Below are positions 1-7,025 of a DNA stretch of 8,131 nt, one piece after another. A model generated the notes under the pieces. It was not told the DNA's origin. It worked only from the letters and a program-made list of their open reading frames with translations, and searched no databases. The position numbers and the translations under genes were made by a program. The stretch is from CANLWN01 sp039815505 (GTDB lineage Bacteria > Bacteroidota > Bacteroidia > Flavobacteriales > Flavobacteriaceae). Every line of letters begins with the position of its first letter. The stretch's first letter is position 1. The stretch is taken from the NCBI GenBank assembly GCA_039815505.1, contig JBCBZE010000148.1, positions 1 through 8,131 of the forward strand, written 5' to 3'.

Positions 1-74
1 ACACGATATTCATCAGCTGAAAGTTGGGCCTTCCATTCCTCTTTCGATTTATCTATAGCGTACTTTTTACTCAT
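1..74 (-). CDS. msrB: Second MsrB, peptide-methionine (R)-S-oxide reductase (5' end only)
   Basis: Only the first 24 codons and two bases of the next are inside the window; the rest lies to the left. The visible protein begins MSKKYAIDKSKEEWKAQL and continues SADEYR. This aligns with the start of the MsrB domain of its neighbour (KTDEEWRKEL, then DDMQYY) and with the usual MsrB opening, a K-x-x-E-W-x-x-x-L helix before the first zinc cysteines. MsrB reduces the R epimer of methionine sulfoxide in proteins. No signal peptide is present, so this copy is probably cytosolic. Its ATG lies inside the last codons of the upstream msrB, giving an 8-bp overlap (67-74), so translation is probably coupled. 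The catalytic part cannot be checked. The family call rests on about 20 residues plus the tandem context. Confidence 0.72.
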   Translation of the reverse strand, partial: MSKKYAIDKSKEEWKAQLSADEYR

Positions 75-576
75 CTTTTTTAGCAGGAATAAATTCCAAG
101 GCGGCACCATTGATGCAGTGTCTTTTTCCCGTAGTTGCAACCGGGCCATCATTAAATACATGACCTAAGTGCCCTCCGCAGGTGGCACAGTGCTCCTCTG
201 TTCTAGCGTAACCTATATTGTAATCCGTACTAAAAGAAACAGATCCTTCAATTTCTCGGTCAAAGCTGGGCCATCCGGTACCGGAATCAAATTTATGTTC
301 GCTTTTAAACAATTCGGAACCACAACCGCCACAAATATAAGTCCCTTCTTTCTTGTTATTTAAAAAAATACTGGTGAATGCATTTTCCGTTCCCTTTTTC
401 CTCAGAATATAATATTGCATATCATCCAACTCCTTTCTCCACTCCTCATCTGTTTTTACTACGGTAAAAGTCTCTTCCTGTTCCGCCTCTTTTTGCATAG
501 CGATCTCTTTCTCTTGAGAAATTCCTTTGCAACCGGCCAGGATAATACAAAATGCTACTACTATTCTTTTGATCAT
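67..576 (-). CDS. msrB: Lipoprotein MsrB, peptide-methionine (R)-S-oxide reductase
   Basis: Reduces methionine-R-sulfoxide in oxidised proteins. Residues 1-16 form a lipoprotein signal peptide with lipobox L13-A14-G15-C16. A charged linker runs to about residue 36, and the MsrB domain fills about 40-166. Zinc-binding pairs C82/C85 (CGGC) and C130/C133 (CATC) are intact. The GTGWPSF motif is at 99-105, HLGHVF at 136-141, and the catalytic cysteine is C154 in RHCIN. In E. coli MsrB the equivalent of T100 is a cysteine (SGCGWPSF) that acts as resolving cysteine; here it is threonine. After lipid and zinc cysteines are set aside, C154 is the only one left, so this is a one-cysteine type. The signal peptide places it outside the cytoplasm on a membrane; which membrane and face are not shown. 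It is the first gene of a two-gene msrB unit and has a recognisable promoter. The family call is very secure; the localisation is inferred. Confidence 0.95.
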   Translation of the reverse strand: MIKRIVVAFCIILAGCKGISQEKEIAMQKEAEQEETFTVVKTDEEWRKELDDMQYYILRKKGTENAFTSIFLNNKKEGTYICGGCGSELFKSEHKFDSGTGWPSFDREIEGSVSFSTDYNIGYARTEEHCATCGGHLGHVFNDGPVATTGKRHCINGAALEFIPAKKDE

Positions 577-629
577 GGTCTACACTATTTTATTAGGTTC
601 TTTAGACGGCCCGTTCTTCCGTTCCTTAT

Positions 630-661
630 CAAATTTATTTTTTTAGATTCAATTTTAACAA
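630..661 (-). promoter_or_regulatory. Bacteroidota-type promoter for the msrB pair
   Basis: Read on the minus strand, TTTG (its last three bases at 659-661) is followed by a 21-base spacer and then TAAATTTG (637 down to 630). This matches the Bacteroidota sigma-factor pattern of a -33 TTTG and a -7 TAnnTTTG. The implied transcription start is roughly 45-50 bases before the msrB ATG. No Shine-Dalgarno sequence precedes that ATG, as is usual in this phylum. The match is by eye; no transcription start was measured. Confidence 0.6.
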
Positions 662-692
662 ATTTATAAGTGTTATGCGTACAACGTACAAA

Positions 693-716
693 ACCCGTTT
701 CAACCATGAAACGGGT
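693..716 (-). terminator. Rho-independent terminator of the collagen-like lipoprotein gene
   Basis: A perfect 9-bp stem (ACCCGTTTC at 693-701 with GAAACGGGT at 708-716) encloses a 6-base loop. It starts about 20 bases after the stop of the minus-strand gene at 738. On the minus strand the stem runs into TTTTG, a short U-tract, while the plus-strand side has no T-run. It therefore most likely ends the lipoprotein transcript before the msrB promoter begins. Confidence 0.75.
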
Positions 717-737
717 GGGTATAAAAGCTACAACAAA

Positions 738-1295
738 CTAGTTCAAATTCACTTGTTGAACATCATCTTCGCCAATATTTAAACTGCTCATCACCGTACC
801 GATATTGGATGTATCCACTTTGGATTGTGCAAAATCCGAAGGTATGATGACAATCCTGAAAATTTGGTTTTGTGTGAACTCCGGATCTAAATTGATCAAA
901 TCAAAATTACCATCAATTAAGATCTCAACATCGAGCAAGGTATGCGATGCCGTGTATTGAATGGTTCCCTCTGGCAAAAAGAAGCTTTGAGGGATCAAGC
1001 TCCATGCATCGGCGTTGCTCCCATCCCCGAATGGCACGGTACCGTCAAATCTATAGACTAGAACGGCATCTTGGGCCAGTGTCTCAAAACTTGTAAAATC
1101 TGAAAATGTAATGATGCTACTATGTAGGTTTACATCATCAATATAATCGAACCCAACATTTTCGACCTCAAAAACCTGTCCTTGGATGCCATCCTCGCCA
1201 TTTAATCCATCTTGGCCGTCAAACCCGTCTTCCCCATCGCAGGATATCATAAATAAAGCTAAAAGTGCGCCAAATACTAAAGTGATTTTTCTCAT
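738..1295 (-). CDS. Putative lipoprotein with collagen-like Gly-X-Y stretch, function unknown
   Basis: A 185-residue protein that I do not recognise as a named family member. Residues 1-18 are a typical lipoprotein signal (basic MRK start, hydrophobic core, MIS before C19). Directly after C19 comes an acidic glycine-repeat segment, residues 21-40, with glycine at 21, 24, 27, 30, 33, 36 and 39. The rest, about 41-185, is a soluble acidic domain with alternating hydrophobic and polar stretches that suggest beta structure. No catalytic motif is visible and there are no cysteines after C19. Bacteroidota genomes often carry small lipoproteins with such a Gly-X-Y neck followed by a unique domain, and surface display is plausible but inferred. 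It appears monocistronic, with a hairpin terminator just after the stop. It is transcribed away from glgE. The start is supported by the well-formed signal peptide. Confidence 0.85.
   Translation of the reverse strand: MRKITLVFGALLALFMISCDGEDGFDGQDGLNGEDGIQGQVFEVENVGFDYIDDVNLHSSIITFSDFTSFETLAQDAVLVYRFDGTVPFGDGSNADAWSLIPQSFFLPEGTIQYTASHTLLDVEILIDGNFDLINLDPEFTQNQIFRIVIIPSDFAQSKVDTSNIGTVMSSLNIGEDDVQQVNLN
1176..1235 (-). repeat. Gly-X-Y (collagen-like) triplet repeat in the lipoprotein gene
   Basis: Codons 21-40 encode the triplets GED, GFD, GQD, GLN, GED and GIQ, followed by GQ. The second and third positions are mostly acidic or amide residues and contain no proline, so a classic collagen triple helix would be unusually acidic. 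At the DNA level the triplets form a degenerate 9-base periodicity, which could allow repeat number to change by recombination or slippage. Confidence 0.8.
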
Positions 1296-1511
1296 AATTG
1301 ATTGTGTTAATTTTTATTTCTGTTTTAAAATGTTCGTAAGCTTTCTTTTTCGATATTTTATTGGCCTTATACTTTCTTAACAAAAAGTATTCCAAAAAAT
1401 GGAAATTCAAGCAATTCATCTGTAGCGTATGGAATTAAATACATAATTTTCCGGATTTTCAATTAGCGATAAATTCCCTATTTTTAACAAAAACCGAATC
1501 AAACAAAAATT
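1296..1511. promoter_or_regulatory. Divergent control region between the lipoprotein gene and glgE
   Basis: This 216-bp AT-rich gap must hold promoters for both divergent transcripts. No candidate fully matches the Bacteroidota pattern. For the minus-strand gene the best is TTG (1410 down to 1408), an 18-base spacer, then TACTTTTTG (1389 down to 1381), which has one base too many. For glgE the best is TTTT, a 19-base spacer, then TATTTTTA (1479-1486), with the final G missing. A small inverted repeat, TTCCA-AAAAA-TGGAA (1390-1404), sits in the spacer of the first candidate. No Shine-Dalgarno sequence precedes either ATG. An in-frame stop at 1485-1487 rules out a longer GlgE. Confidence 0.4.
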
Positions 1512-3449
1512 ATGTGGAGACAACAGCGTGTTGTAATAGAGAATATAGCGCCCCAACTTCATGGCGGAGCCTTTTTTATCAAAAGGGTAGTAGGGGAAGT
1601 GGTTACCGTATTTGCCGATGTGTTGGCGGATGGACATGATGTTATCCAAGCAGAGGTAGTGTACAAACACGAGACGGGGAAGAAGTTTACCAGTGTTCGT
1701 ATGCAAGATTTGGGCAACGATGTGTTTAACACGTCTTTTGTTGTAGAAAAACAAGGGTATTATGAGTACAAGGTTCAAGGTTGGGTGGACTATGCGTTAA
1801 ATTGGCAACATGGGATCGAAGCAAAATTAAAAGACGGACAACATGTAAAAAGCGAATTGTTGGATGGGGTCCAGTATTTAAAATACCTGAATAAAAAAGT
1901 CTTGGCCAAGGAAAAACCCTATATACAAAACTTGATACATCTTTTTCAAGACGATAGTTCATATGATGCCGCTATTGCAGAAGCAAGTTCAGTGGATCTA
2001 CATCAATTGTTCTTAAAGTACCCTCAGCGTTTTTTGGTAAATACAAGTCGGGCCTTAGGCATTTATGTAGATCGTAAAAAGGCGAATTATAGTACTTGGT
2101 ACGAGTTTTTTCCACGTTCTTCCGCTGCCGAGGAAGGGAAGCACGGTACCTTTAAGGACTGCGAACGGCTACTCCCCAGAATTGCCCAGATGGGTTTTGA
2201 TACCCTTTACTTTCCTCCGGTACATCCCATAGGAGAGGTGAATAGGAAAGGAAAAAACAATACCACCCATGCGTTGGAAGGTGACAGTGGTGTTCCATGG
2301 GGCATAGGTTCTAAATTTGGGGGACATAAATCCATACATCCCGAGCTGGGAACCGAGAAAGATTTTAAGACCATCATTAAAAAAGCCGGGGAATTGCAGA
2401 TAGAAATCGCTATGGATCTTGCTTTCCAAGCCGCCCCGGACCATCCTTACATAGACTCCAATCCGGAATGGTTCAGAAAAAGACCCGACGGTACCATGCA
2501 GTATGCGGAAAACCCGCCAAAGAAATATCAGGATATCGTAAATTTTTATTTTGAGACCAAAGAGTATAAGGAATTATGGGAAGAGCTATTAAGTATAGCA
2601 TTGCATTGGGTTGAAATGGGAATACGTATTTTTCGTGTGGACAACCCCCATACAAAACCCTACTACTTTTGGAATTGGCTCATTGCGGAAGTAAAAAAGG
2701 AATACCCGGACGTACTGTTTTTGGCCGAAGCCTTTTCACGGCCCAAAGTAATGCAGCAATTGGCCAAACAGGGTTTTTCCCAATCCTACACCTATTTCAC
2801 ATGGCGGGTAAGAAAACATGAGCTCATTGAATATATGGTGGAACTCACCCAAACTGATATGCGAGAGTATTACAGGCCTAATTTTTGGCCGAATACGCCC
2901 GATATTAACCCATATCATTTACAAGGTGCCAATGAGGCCATGCATTTATTAAGATATGCGCTTGCTGCTACTTTGAGCGGGAATATCGGTATTTACGGAC
3001 CTGTTTTTGAATATATGGTTACGGAAGCCATGCCGGGCAAGGAAGAATATCTAAATTCGGAAAAGTATGAGGTACGCCATTGGGATTGGTCCGTGGAAAA
3101 CAAATTAATGCGGGTGATTACAAAAATAAATGAAGCACGGAGTGTCCATGGGTCTCTACAACAGACCAATAATATTCGGTTTTGCCATATAGAAAACGAA
3201 CAACTGCTGGCTTTTTATAAATGGAACGATGATAGAACGGATGAAACACTTATCATTGTAAGTCTAGATCCCCATTATGCACAACAAGGTACCGTTCAAT
3301 TACCGATGGAGGATTTGGGCATACACCATGGGCAAGCGATCAATTTACATGATGTTATAACGGACAATGGTTATATTTGGGACAACGAATGGAATTTTGT
3401 TGAATTACACCCAACCCTGCCTTTCCATTTGTTCCATATTAAAAAATAG
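1512..3449 (+). CDS. glgE: GlgE, alpha-1,4-glucan:maltose-1-phosphate maltosyltransferase
   Basis: Transfers maltosyl units from alpha-maltose 1-phosphate to the non-reducing end of alpha-1,4-glucans and releases phosphate (GH13 subfamily 3), in the cytosol. The 645 residues have the family's usual layout. An N-terminal beta domain covers about 1-120, opening with RVVIENIAPQLHGG, the typical GlgE start. A linker helix region covers about 130-180, the catalytic barrel about 190-540, and a C-terminal beta domain the remainder. Catalytic residues are in place: D377 in FRVDNPHTKP (nucleophile), E406 in FLAEAF (acid/base) and D464 in NTPDINP. The 29-residue nucleophile-to-acid spacing equals that in Streptomyces coelicolor GlgE (D394, E423). 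Other recognisable blocks are LYFPPVHPIG (232-241) and MDLAFQAAPDHP (301-312). This is the first gene of the glucan operon; mak follows after 2 bp. The ATG at 1512 is supported by an upstream in-frame stop and by the N-terminal match. Confidence 0.96.
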   Translation: MWRQQRVVIENIAPQLHGGAFFIKRVVGEVVTVFADVLADGHDVIQAEVVYKHETGKKFTSVRMQDLGNDVFNTSFVVEKQGYYEYKVQGWVDYALNWQHGIEAKLKDGQHVKSELLDGVQYLKYLNKKVLAKEKPYIQNLIHLFQDDSSYDAAIAEASSVDLHQLFLKYPQRFLVNTSRALGIYVDRKKANYSTWYEFFPRSSAAEEGKHGTFKDCERLLPRIAQMGFDTLYFPPVHPIGEVNRKGKNNTTHALEGDSGVPWGIGSKFGGHKSIHPELGTEKDFKTIIKKAGELQIEIAMDLAFQAAPDHPYIDSNPEWFRKRPDGTMQYAENPPKKYQDIVNFYFETKEYKELWEELLSIALHWVEMGIRIFRVDNPHTKPYYFWNWLIAEVKKEYPDVLFLAEAFSRPKVMQQLAKQGFSQSYTYFTWRVRKHELIEYMVELTQTDMREYYRPNFWPNTPDINPYHLQGANEAMHLLRYALAATLSGNIGIYGPVFEYMVTEAMPGKEEYLNSEKYEVRHWDWSVENKLMRVITKINEARSVHGSLQQTNNIRFCHIENEQLLAFYKWNDDRTDETLIIVSLDPHYAQQGTVQLPMEDLGIHHGQAINLHDVITDNGYIWDNEWNFVELHPTLPFHLFHIKK

Positions 3450-3451
3450 AA

Positions 3452-5086
3452 ATGGCCAAAAAAAAACAAGATTCCATAGTACAACCTCCCTATGCCTTTG
3501 ATATTGTATGGGAAGAGCTGTTGGAGGATAAAAGCTTCATCAAAGTTTTTCTATCGGATGTCTTGGAGGATTATGTCGTAAAACAACGTTGGTACGGTGG
3601 CAAGGCCAGTAAATTAAAATATATAGAATTACAGGAGTATTTTCGTATTCAACAAAATGATGAGGTGTACTACGGTTTGCTTTTGGAAGTAAACTTCGAA
3701 GAAGCTTTTTACCAACACTATTTTTTACCCATTGCATTTGTTTCCGATGAAAGTTTTGCCGAAAAGGACAGAATTCTGCCCCTATCCATAAAAGGACAGG
3801 AAGGTTTTATCATAGATGCAGTGAACCTTGAGGCTTTTCGAAAATTGGTTTATGAGCGAATTATACATGCCGAACCCAATGATATCACTAGGGTAAGTTA
3901 TCATAAAAGTACGTGCTTTGAACCAACGGATTATGCTTCTTCCCGCTTTATGGGACTGGAACAGAGCAATACTTCCATAATTATCAATGATAACTCGGTG
4001 ATTAAATTTTTCCGAAGGATCTATGCCGATAAGAATCCCGATTATGAAATGAGTCAATTTCTTTCCGAGCGCAAAGGATATGAAAATACCCCTGCATATC
4101 AGGGAAGTCTTAGCATCACCGATTCGGAAAACACCAATATTACCATTGCGTTGATGCAAGAATTAGTCCCCAATGAAGGAGACGCATGGGACTATATGAT
4201 GAAGGAACTGAATAAGGTGTTCGGCAATTTGGAATATAAACATATCGATGTAAATAGATTACCAAAAACCGAGATGTTTCAACGCTTGGCCATTAAGGAT
4301 GTACCTCCGGAGATCATTGATTGGGCCGGGCTCAATATCTTTTTGAAATTGCAAATCTTGGCAAAGAGGACGGCCCAAATGCATATTGCCTTAGGTTCGG
4401 AATTTGAGGATACCGCCTTTACACCCACCCATTTTAACGGGGATTATGAAGTATGGCTAAAAAATAGGTTGCTCTATCAATTTCAGAACCGGTTGAATAC
4501 CGTAGAAAACAACCTACATCGCCTAGAGGGTCTCACATTGGACTTGGCCAACGAGTTTTTGGAACGTAAAAATGAGATCAGGAAACGTTTTGTGAATTTT
4601 GATTGGACCAAGTTAAAAGGGGAACGTATCCGGGTACATGGGGATTACCACTTAGGTCAAATACTGGTAAGAAATGAGGATTTTTATCTAATAGATTTTG
4701 AGGGCGAACCAGAGAGCACTATACGGGATAGAAAAGTAAAACAACCCCCTTTAAAGGATGTTGCAGGGATATTTAGATCATTTCATTATGCCATTTATGC
4801 AACGATATTCAATAATGGAAAGGATTTTCCGTATTCCCAAGAAGACCTTTTTAAAGCCGGGGAAATCTTATATAGATATTTCATTGGTGTGTTTTTAGGG
4901 ACCTATGTAGATTTGATACAAGAGAACAACCTCAATATAGGGTACAGCCAAGAGCGTATATTTATTTTGGAATATTGTATGTTGGAGAAAGCAGTATATG
5001 AATTGGGTTATGAAATGAATTCTAGACCTTTATGGGCAGTGATACCTTTAGAGGGCATTATGAGTATAATAAACGAAACTAACTAA
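3452..5086 (+). CDS. mak: Maltokinase (ATP + maltose to maltose 1-phosphate)
   Basis: Makes alpha-maltose 1-phosphate, the donor used by GlgE, in the cytosol. The 544 residues show the Mak/Pep2 hallmarks. An N-terminal cap domain contains QRWYGGKASKL (45-55). An ATP-binding N-lobe has GLEQSNTSI (168-176) and probable lysine K185 in SVIKFF. The conserved QELVPNEGDAWDY block is at 236-248 and KRTAQMH at 305-311. The phosphotransfer motif is HGDYHLGQ (396-403, D398) and the metal-binding motif is IDFEGEP (414-420, D415). It is longer than the roughly 455-residue mycobacterial Mak. It resembles the Mak half of TreS-Mak fusion proteins, yet stands alone with no TreS domain on either side. It starts 2 bp after the glgE stop, so translation is probably coupled, and glgB follows 15 bp after its stop. 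The family call is secure; physiological sugar specificity is inferred from context. Confidence 0.93.
   Translation: MAKKKQDSIVQPPYAFDIVWEELLEDKSFIKVFLSDVLEDYVVKQRWYGGKASKLKYIELQEYFRIQQNDEVYYGLLLEVNFEEAFYQHYFLPIAFVSDESFAEKDRILPLSIKGQEGFIIDAVNLEAFRKLVYERIIHAEPNDITRVSYHKSTCFEPTDYASSRFMGLEQSNTSIIINDNSVIKFFRRIYADKNPDYEMSQFLSERKGYENTPAYQGSLSITDSENTNITIALMQELVPNEGDAWDYMMKELNKVFGNLEYKHIDVNRLPKTEMFQRLAIKDVPPEIIDWAGLNIFLKLQILAKRTAQMHIALGSEFEDTAFTPTHFNGDYEVWLKNRLLYQFQNRLNTVENNLHRLEGLTLDLANEFLERKNEIRKRFVNFDWTKLKGERIRVHGDYHLGQILVRNEDFYLIDFEGEPESTIRDRKVKQPPLKDVAGIFRSFHYAIYATIFNNGKDFPYSQEDLFKAGEILYRYFIGVFLGTYVDLIQENNLNIGYSQERIFILEYCMLEKAVYELGYEMNSRPLWAVIPLEGIMSIINETN
3458..3466 (+). repeat. Nine-adenine homopolymer at codons 3-5 of mak
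   Basis: The start reads ATGGCC followed by nine A residues, encoding K3-K4-K5. A run this long near the 5' end of a gene can slip during replication or transcription and shift the frame early. The reading frame is intact as given. AT-rich genomes carry such runs by chance, so this is only a candidate slippage site. Confidence 0.6.
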
Positions 5087-5101
5087 ACTAACAACCAAAG
5101 C

Positions 5102-7000
5102 ATGGGCAAGGTAATACCGCACAGTCTGTTTTCCGATTTTGATATTGATTTATTTAAAGGGGGAAAGCACTATAGACTTTATGACAAGTTGGGTTCCCAC
5201 CCTATGGAAGTGGATGGCCAAAAGGGAACTTATTTTGCCGTTTGGGCCCCTACCGCAAAATCAGTTTCCGTAGTTGGGGATTTCAATTATTGGTTGGAGG
5301 GCGATCATAAATTGAACGTGCGCTGGGATGAGAGCGGCATTTGGGAAGGTTTCATTCCCGGTGTGGACAAAGGCACTAAATATAAATATAAGATACACTC
5401 CCATAACAACGATATAAAGACAGAAAAAGCCGATCCCTTTGCCCGGTATTGCGAGCATCCCCCCAATACGGCATCCATGGTTTGGGATGCTGCTTACCAA
5501 TGGGAGGATAAAAAATGGATGGGTTACCGCAAAGAGAAAAATGGCTTGGATAGACCCTATTCCGTTTATGAGGTGCACCTAGGTTCTTGGAAACGGAAAA
5601 ATGGTGGAGGTCAGTTTATGTCCTACGTGGAATTGGCGGAGGATTTGGTGAAGTACGTAAAAGAGATGAATTTTACACATGTAGAATTCATGCCTGTCAT
5701 GGAATATCCTTATGATCCCTCTTGGGGATATCAGCTAACCGGTTATTTTGCGCCGACCTCAAGATTTGGAAAACCAGAGGATTTTAAACTTTTAGTGGAT
5801 AAATTACACCAAAATGATATTGGTGTAATTTTGGATTGGGTGCCTTCCCATTTTCCGGAAGATGCACACGGCCTTGGGTTTTTTGATGGCTCACATCTGT
5901 ACGAACATCCAGATAGAAGAAAAGGTTATCATCCCGATTGGAAAAGCCTCATTTTTAACTATGGGAGAAATGAAGTAAGGGCATTTCTTATCAGTAACGC
6001 CCTGTTTTGGTTAGATCAATATCACGTGGATGGGCTTAGGGTAGATGCGGTAGCCTCCATGTTATATTTGGATTATTCCAGGGAAGACGGGGAGTGGGAA
6101 CCCAATATGTTCGGGGGACGTGAGAATTTGGAATCTATATCCTTTATTAAGGAACTTAATGAAGAAGTGTATAAAAGTTTTACGGGTGTACAGACCATAG
6201 CGGAAGAATCTACTTCCTTTTCCATGGTTTCCAGACCTGTTGACATAGGGGGACTTGGCTTTGGGATGAAATGGATGATGGGCTGGATGCACGACACATT
6301 GGAATATTTTAAGAAAGAGCCCATTTATCGAAAACACCATCAAAACGACCTCACTTTTAGTATGACATACGCTTTTACCGAAAACTTCATGCTTCCTTTT
6401 TCCCATGATGAAGTCGTTTACGGCAAACAGTCCTTGGTGTATAGAATGCCCGGTGATGAATGGCAACGTTTTGCCAATCTACGTTTACTTTTTGGCTATA
6501 TGTTTACGCATCCCGGCACCAATCTCATTTTTATGGGAGCCGAGTTTGGTCAAACCGAAGAATGGAACTTTCAACAGAGTTTGGATTGGCATCTGCTGCA
6601 ATATGACTTTCATAAGGGAATTCAGGAATTGATCAAGGATCTTAACCAATTTTATAAAGAATATCCTGCGCTTTATGAAAAGCAGTTTAGTACGGAAGGC
6701 TTCCAATGGATCGATTACGGAGATCATGAAAATTCAGTATTGACCTATATCCGCAAAGGACATGACACCAAAAACGATTTGATCATTGCCTGTAATTTTA
6801 CACCGGTTCCCAGGGAAAACTATCGTATCGGGATTCCTAAATCCGGTAAATTAAAAGAAATTTTCAATAGCGATCATAAAAAGTATGGGGGTAGCGGTAT
6901 GTTGAATACGTCCATAAAAACTACCAAAACCGCATGGCATGGATATGAAAAGTCCGTTGAAATCACAATTCCTCCCTTAGGCGTAGTCATAATGCAGTAA
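5102..7000 (+). CDS. glgB: GlgB, 1,4-alpha-glucan branching enzyme
   Basis: Cuts alpha-1,4-glucan chains and rejoins them as alpha-1,6 branches (GH13 subfamily 9), acting on the polymer made by GlgE. At 632 residues it is the shorter form, with one N-terminal CBM48-like module and not the extra N1 domain of the 728-residue E. coli enzyme. The module spans about 20-130, with YFAVWAPTAKSVSVVGDFNYW at its core (split here as 44-54 and 55-64). The barrel spans about 150-520 and a C-terminal beta domain about 530-632. Catalytic blocks are VILDWVPSHF (242-251), GLRVDAVASML (311-321, nucleophile D315), TIAEES (365-370, acid/base E368) and LPFSHDEV (431-438, D436). The gene lies 15 bp after mak. Codons 234-244 lie in a perfect DNA inverted repeat (5801-5831). 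The stop codon overlaps a small hairpin in the downstream gap. Confidence 0.97.
   Translation: MGKVIPHSLFSDFDIDLFKGGKHYRLYDKLGSHPMEVDGQKGTYFAVWAPTAKSVSVVGDFNYWLEGDHKLNVRWDESGIWEGFIPGVDKGTKYKYKIHSHNNDIKTEKADPFARYCEHPPNTASMVWDAAYQWEDKKWMGYRKEKNGLDRPYSVYEVHLGSWKRKNGGGQFMSYVELAEDLVKYVKEMNFTHVEFMPVMEYPYDPSWGYQLTGYFAPTSRFGKPEDFKLLVDKLHQNDIGVILDWVPSHFPEDAHGLGFFDGSHLYEHPDRRKGYHPDWKSLIFNYGRNEVRAFLISNALFWLDQYHVDGLRVDAVASMLYLDYSREDGEWEPNMFGGRENLESISFIKELNEEVYKSFTGVQTIAEESTSFSMVSRPVDIGGLGFGMKWMMGWMHDTLEYFKKEPIYRKHHQNDLTFSMTYAFTENFMLPFSHDEVVYGKQSLVYRMPGDEWQRFANLRLLFGYMFTHPGTNLIFMGAEFGQTEEWNFQQSLDWHLLQYDFHKGIQELIKDLNQFYKEYPALYEKQFSTEGFQWIDYGDHENSVLTYIRKGHDTKNDLIIACNFTPVPRENYRIGIPKSGKLKEIFNSDHKKYGGSGMLNTSIKTTKTAWHGYEKSVEITIPPLGVVIMQ
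5801..5831. repeat. Perfect 12-bp inverted repeat inside glgB
   Basis: AAATTACACCAA (5801-5812) is the exact reverse complement of TTGGTGTAATTT (5820-5831), with a 7-base spacer. In RNA it would form an uninterrupted 12-bp stem with 4 G-C pairs. It covers codons 234-244, just before the conserved DWVPSHF block. The plus-strand side continues TTTTGG, too short a U-tract for a convincing terminator. The arms are read directly from the sequence; any function is unknown. Confidence 0.85.
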
Positions 7001-7025
7001 CAGGATGTTACTATAACGTTATAGT
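6996..7025. promoter_or_regulatory. Overlapping inverted repeats after glgB: small hairpin plus 16-bp palindrome
   Basis: AGTAAC (6996-7001), a 5-base loop and GTTACT (7007-7012) form a 6-bp hairpin across the glgB stop codon. Its last three bases are also the first three of a perfect 16-bp palindrome, ACTATAACGTTATAGT (7010-7025). A further GTTATA (7035-7040) repeats the palindrome's half-site. An even-length palindrome with a central CG resembles LacI-family operators such as the PurR site. As RNA, the two structures would exclude each other. The rest of the 100-bp gap is AT-rich with an eight-T run (7070-7077) but no convincing stem before it. I found no full TAnnTTTG promoter here. Whether this is an operator, a weak terminator or neither is open. 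Confidence 0.45.

Noticed and set aside
415..669. Plus-strand open frame of 84 codons opposite the msrB 5' end and promoter
   Set aside because: It is antisense to the MsrB signal peptide and linker and has an AT-rich, low-complexity translation with no supporting start signal.
681..692. GTAC repeats in the sequence next to the terminator (GTACAACGTAC) as a regulator site
   Set aside because: Four-base arms are too short to be meaningful, and the position downstream of a terminator gives no regulatory context.
1416..1778. Minus-strand open frame of 120 codons over the glgE start
   Set aside because: It overlaps the conserved GlgE N-terminus and the glgE upstream region; the composition looks like antisense to coding DNA.
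3782..4159. Minus-strand open frame of 125 codons opposite mak
   Set aside because: It is fully covered by the well-supported maltokinase gene and has no recognisable motif, so it is a shadow frame.
5471..5490. GCATCC/GGATGC inverted repeat in glgB
   Set aside because: Six-base arms with an 8-base loop are expected by chance in several kilobases of coding sequence.
6062..6466. Minus-strand open frame of 134 codons opposite glgB
   Set aside because: It lies wholly inside glgB, whose catalytic motifs are intact on the plus strand, and its translation shows no domain or signal pattern.
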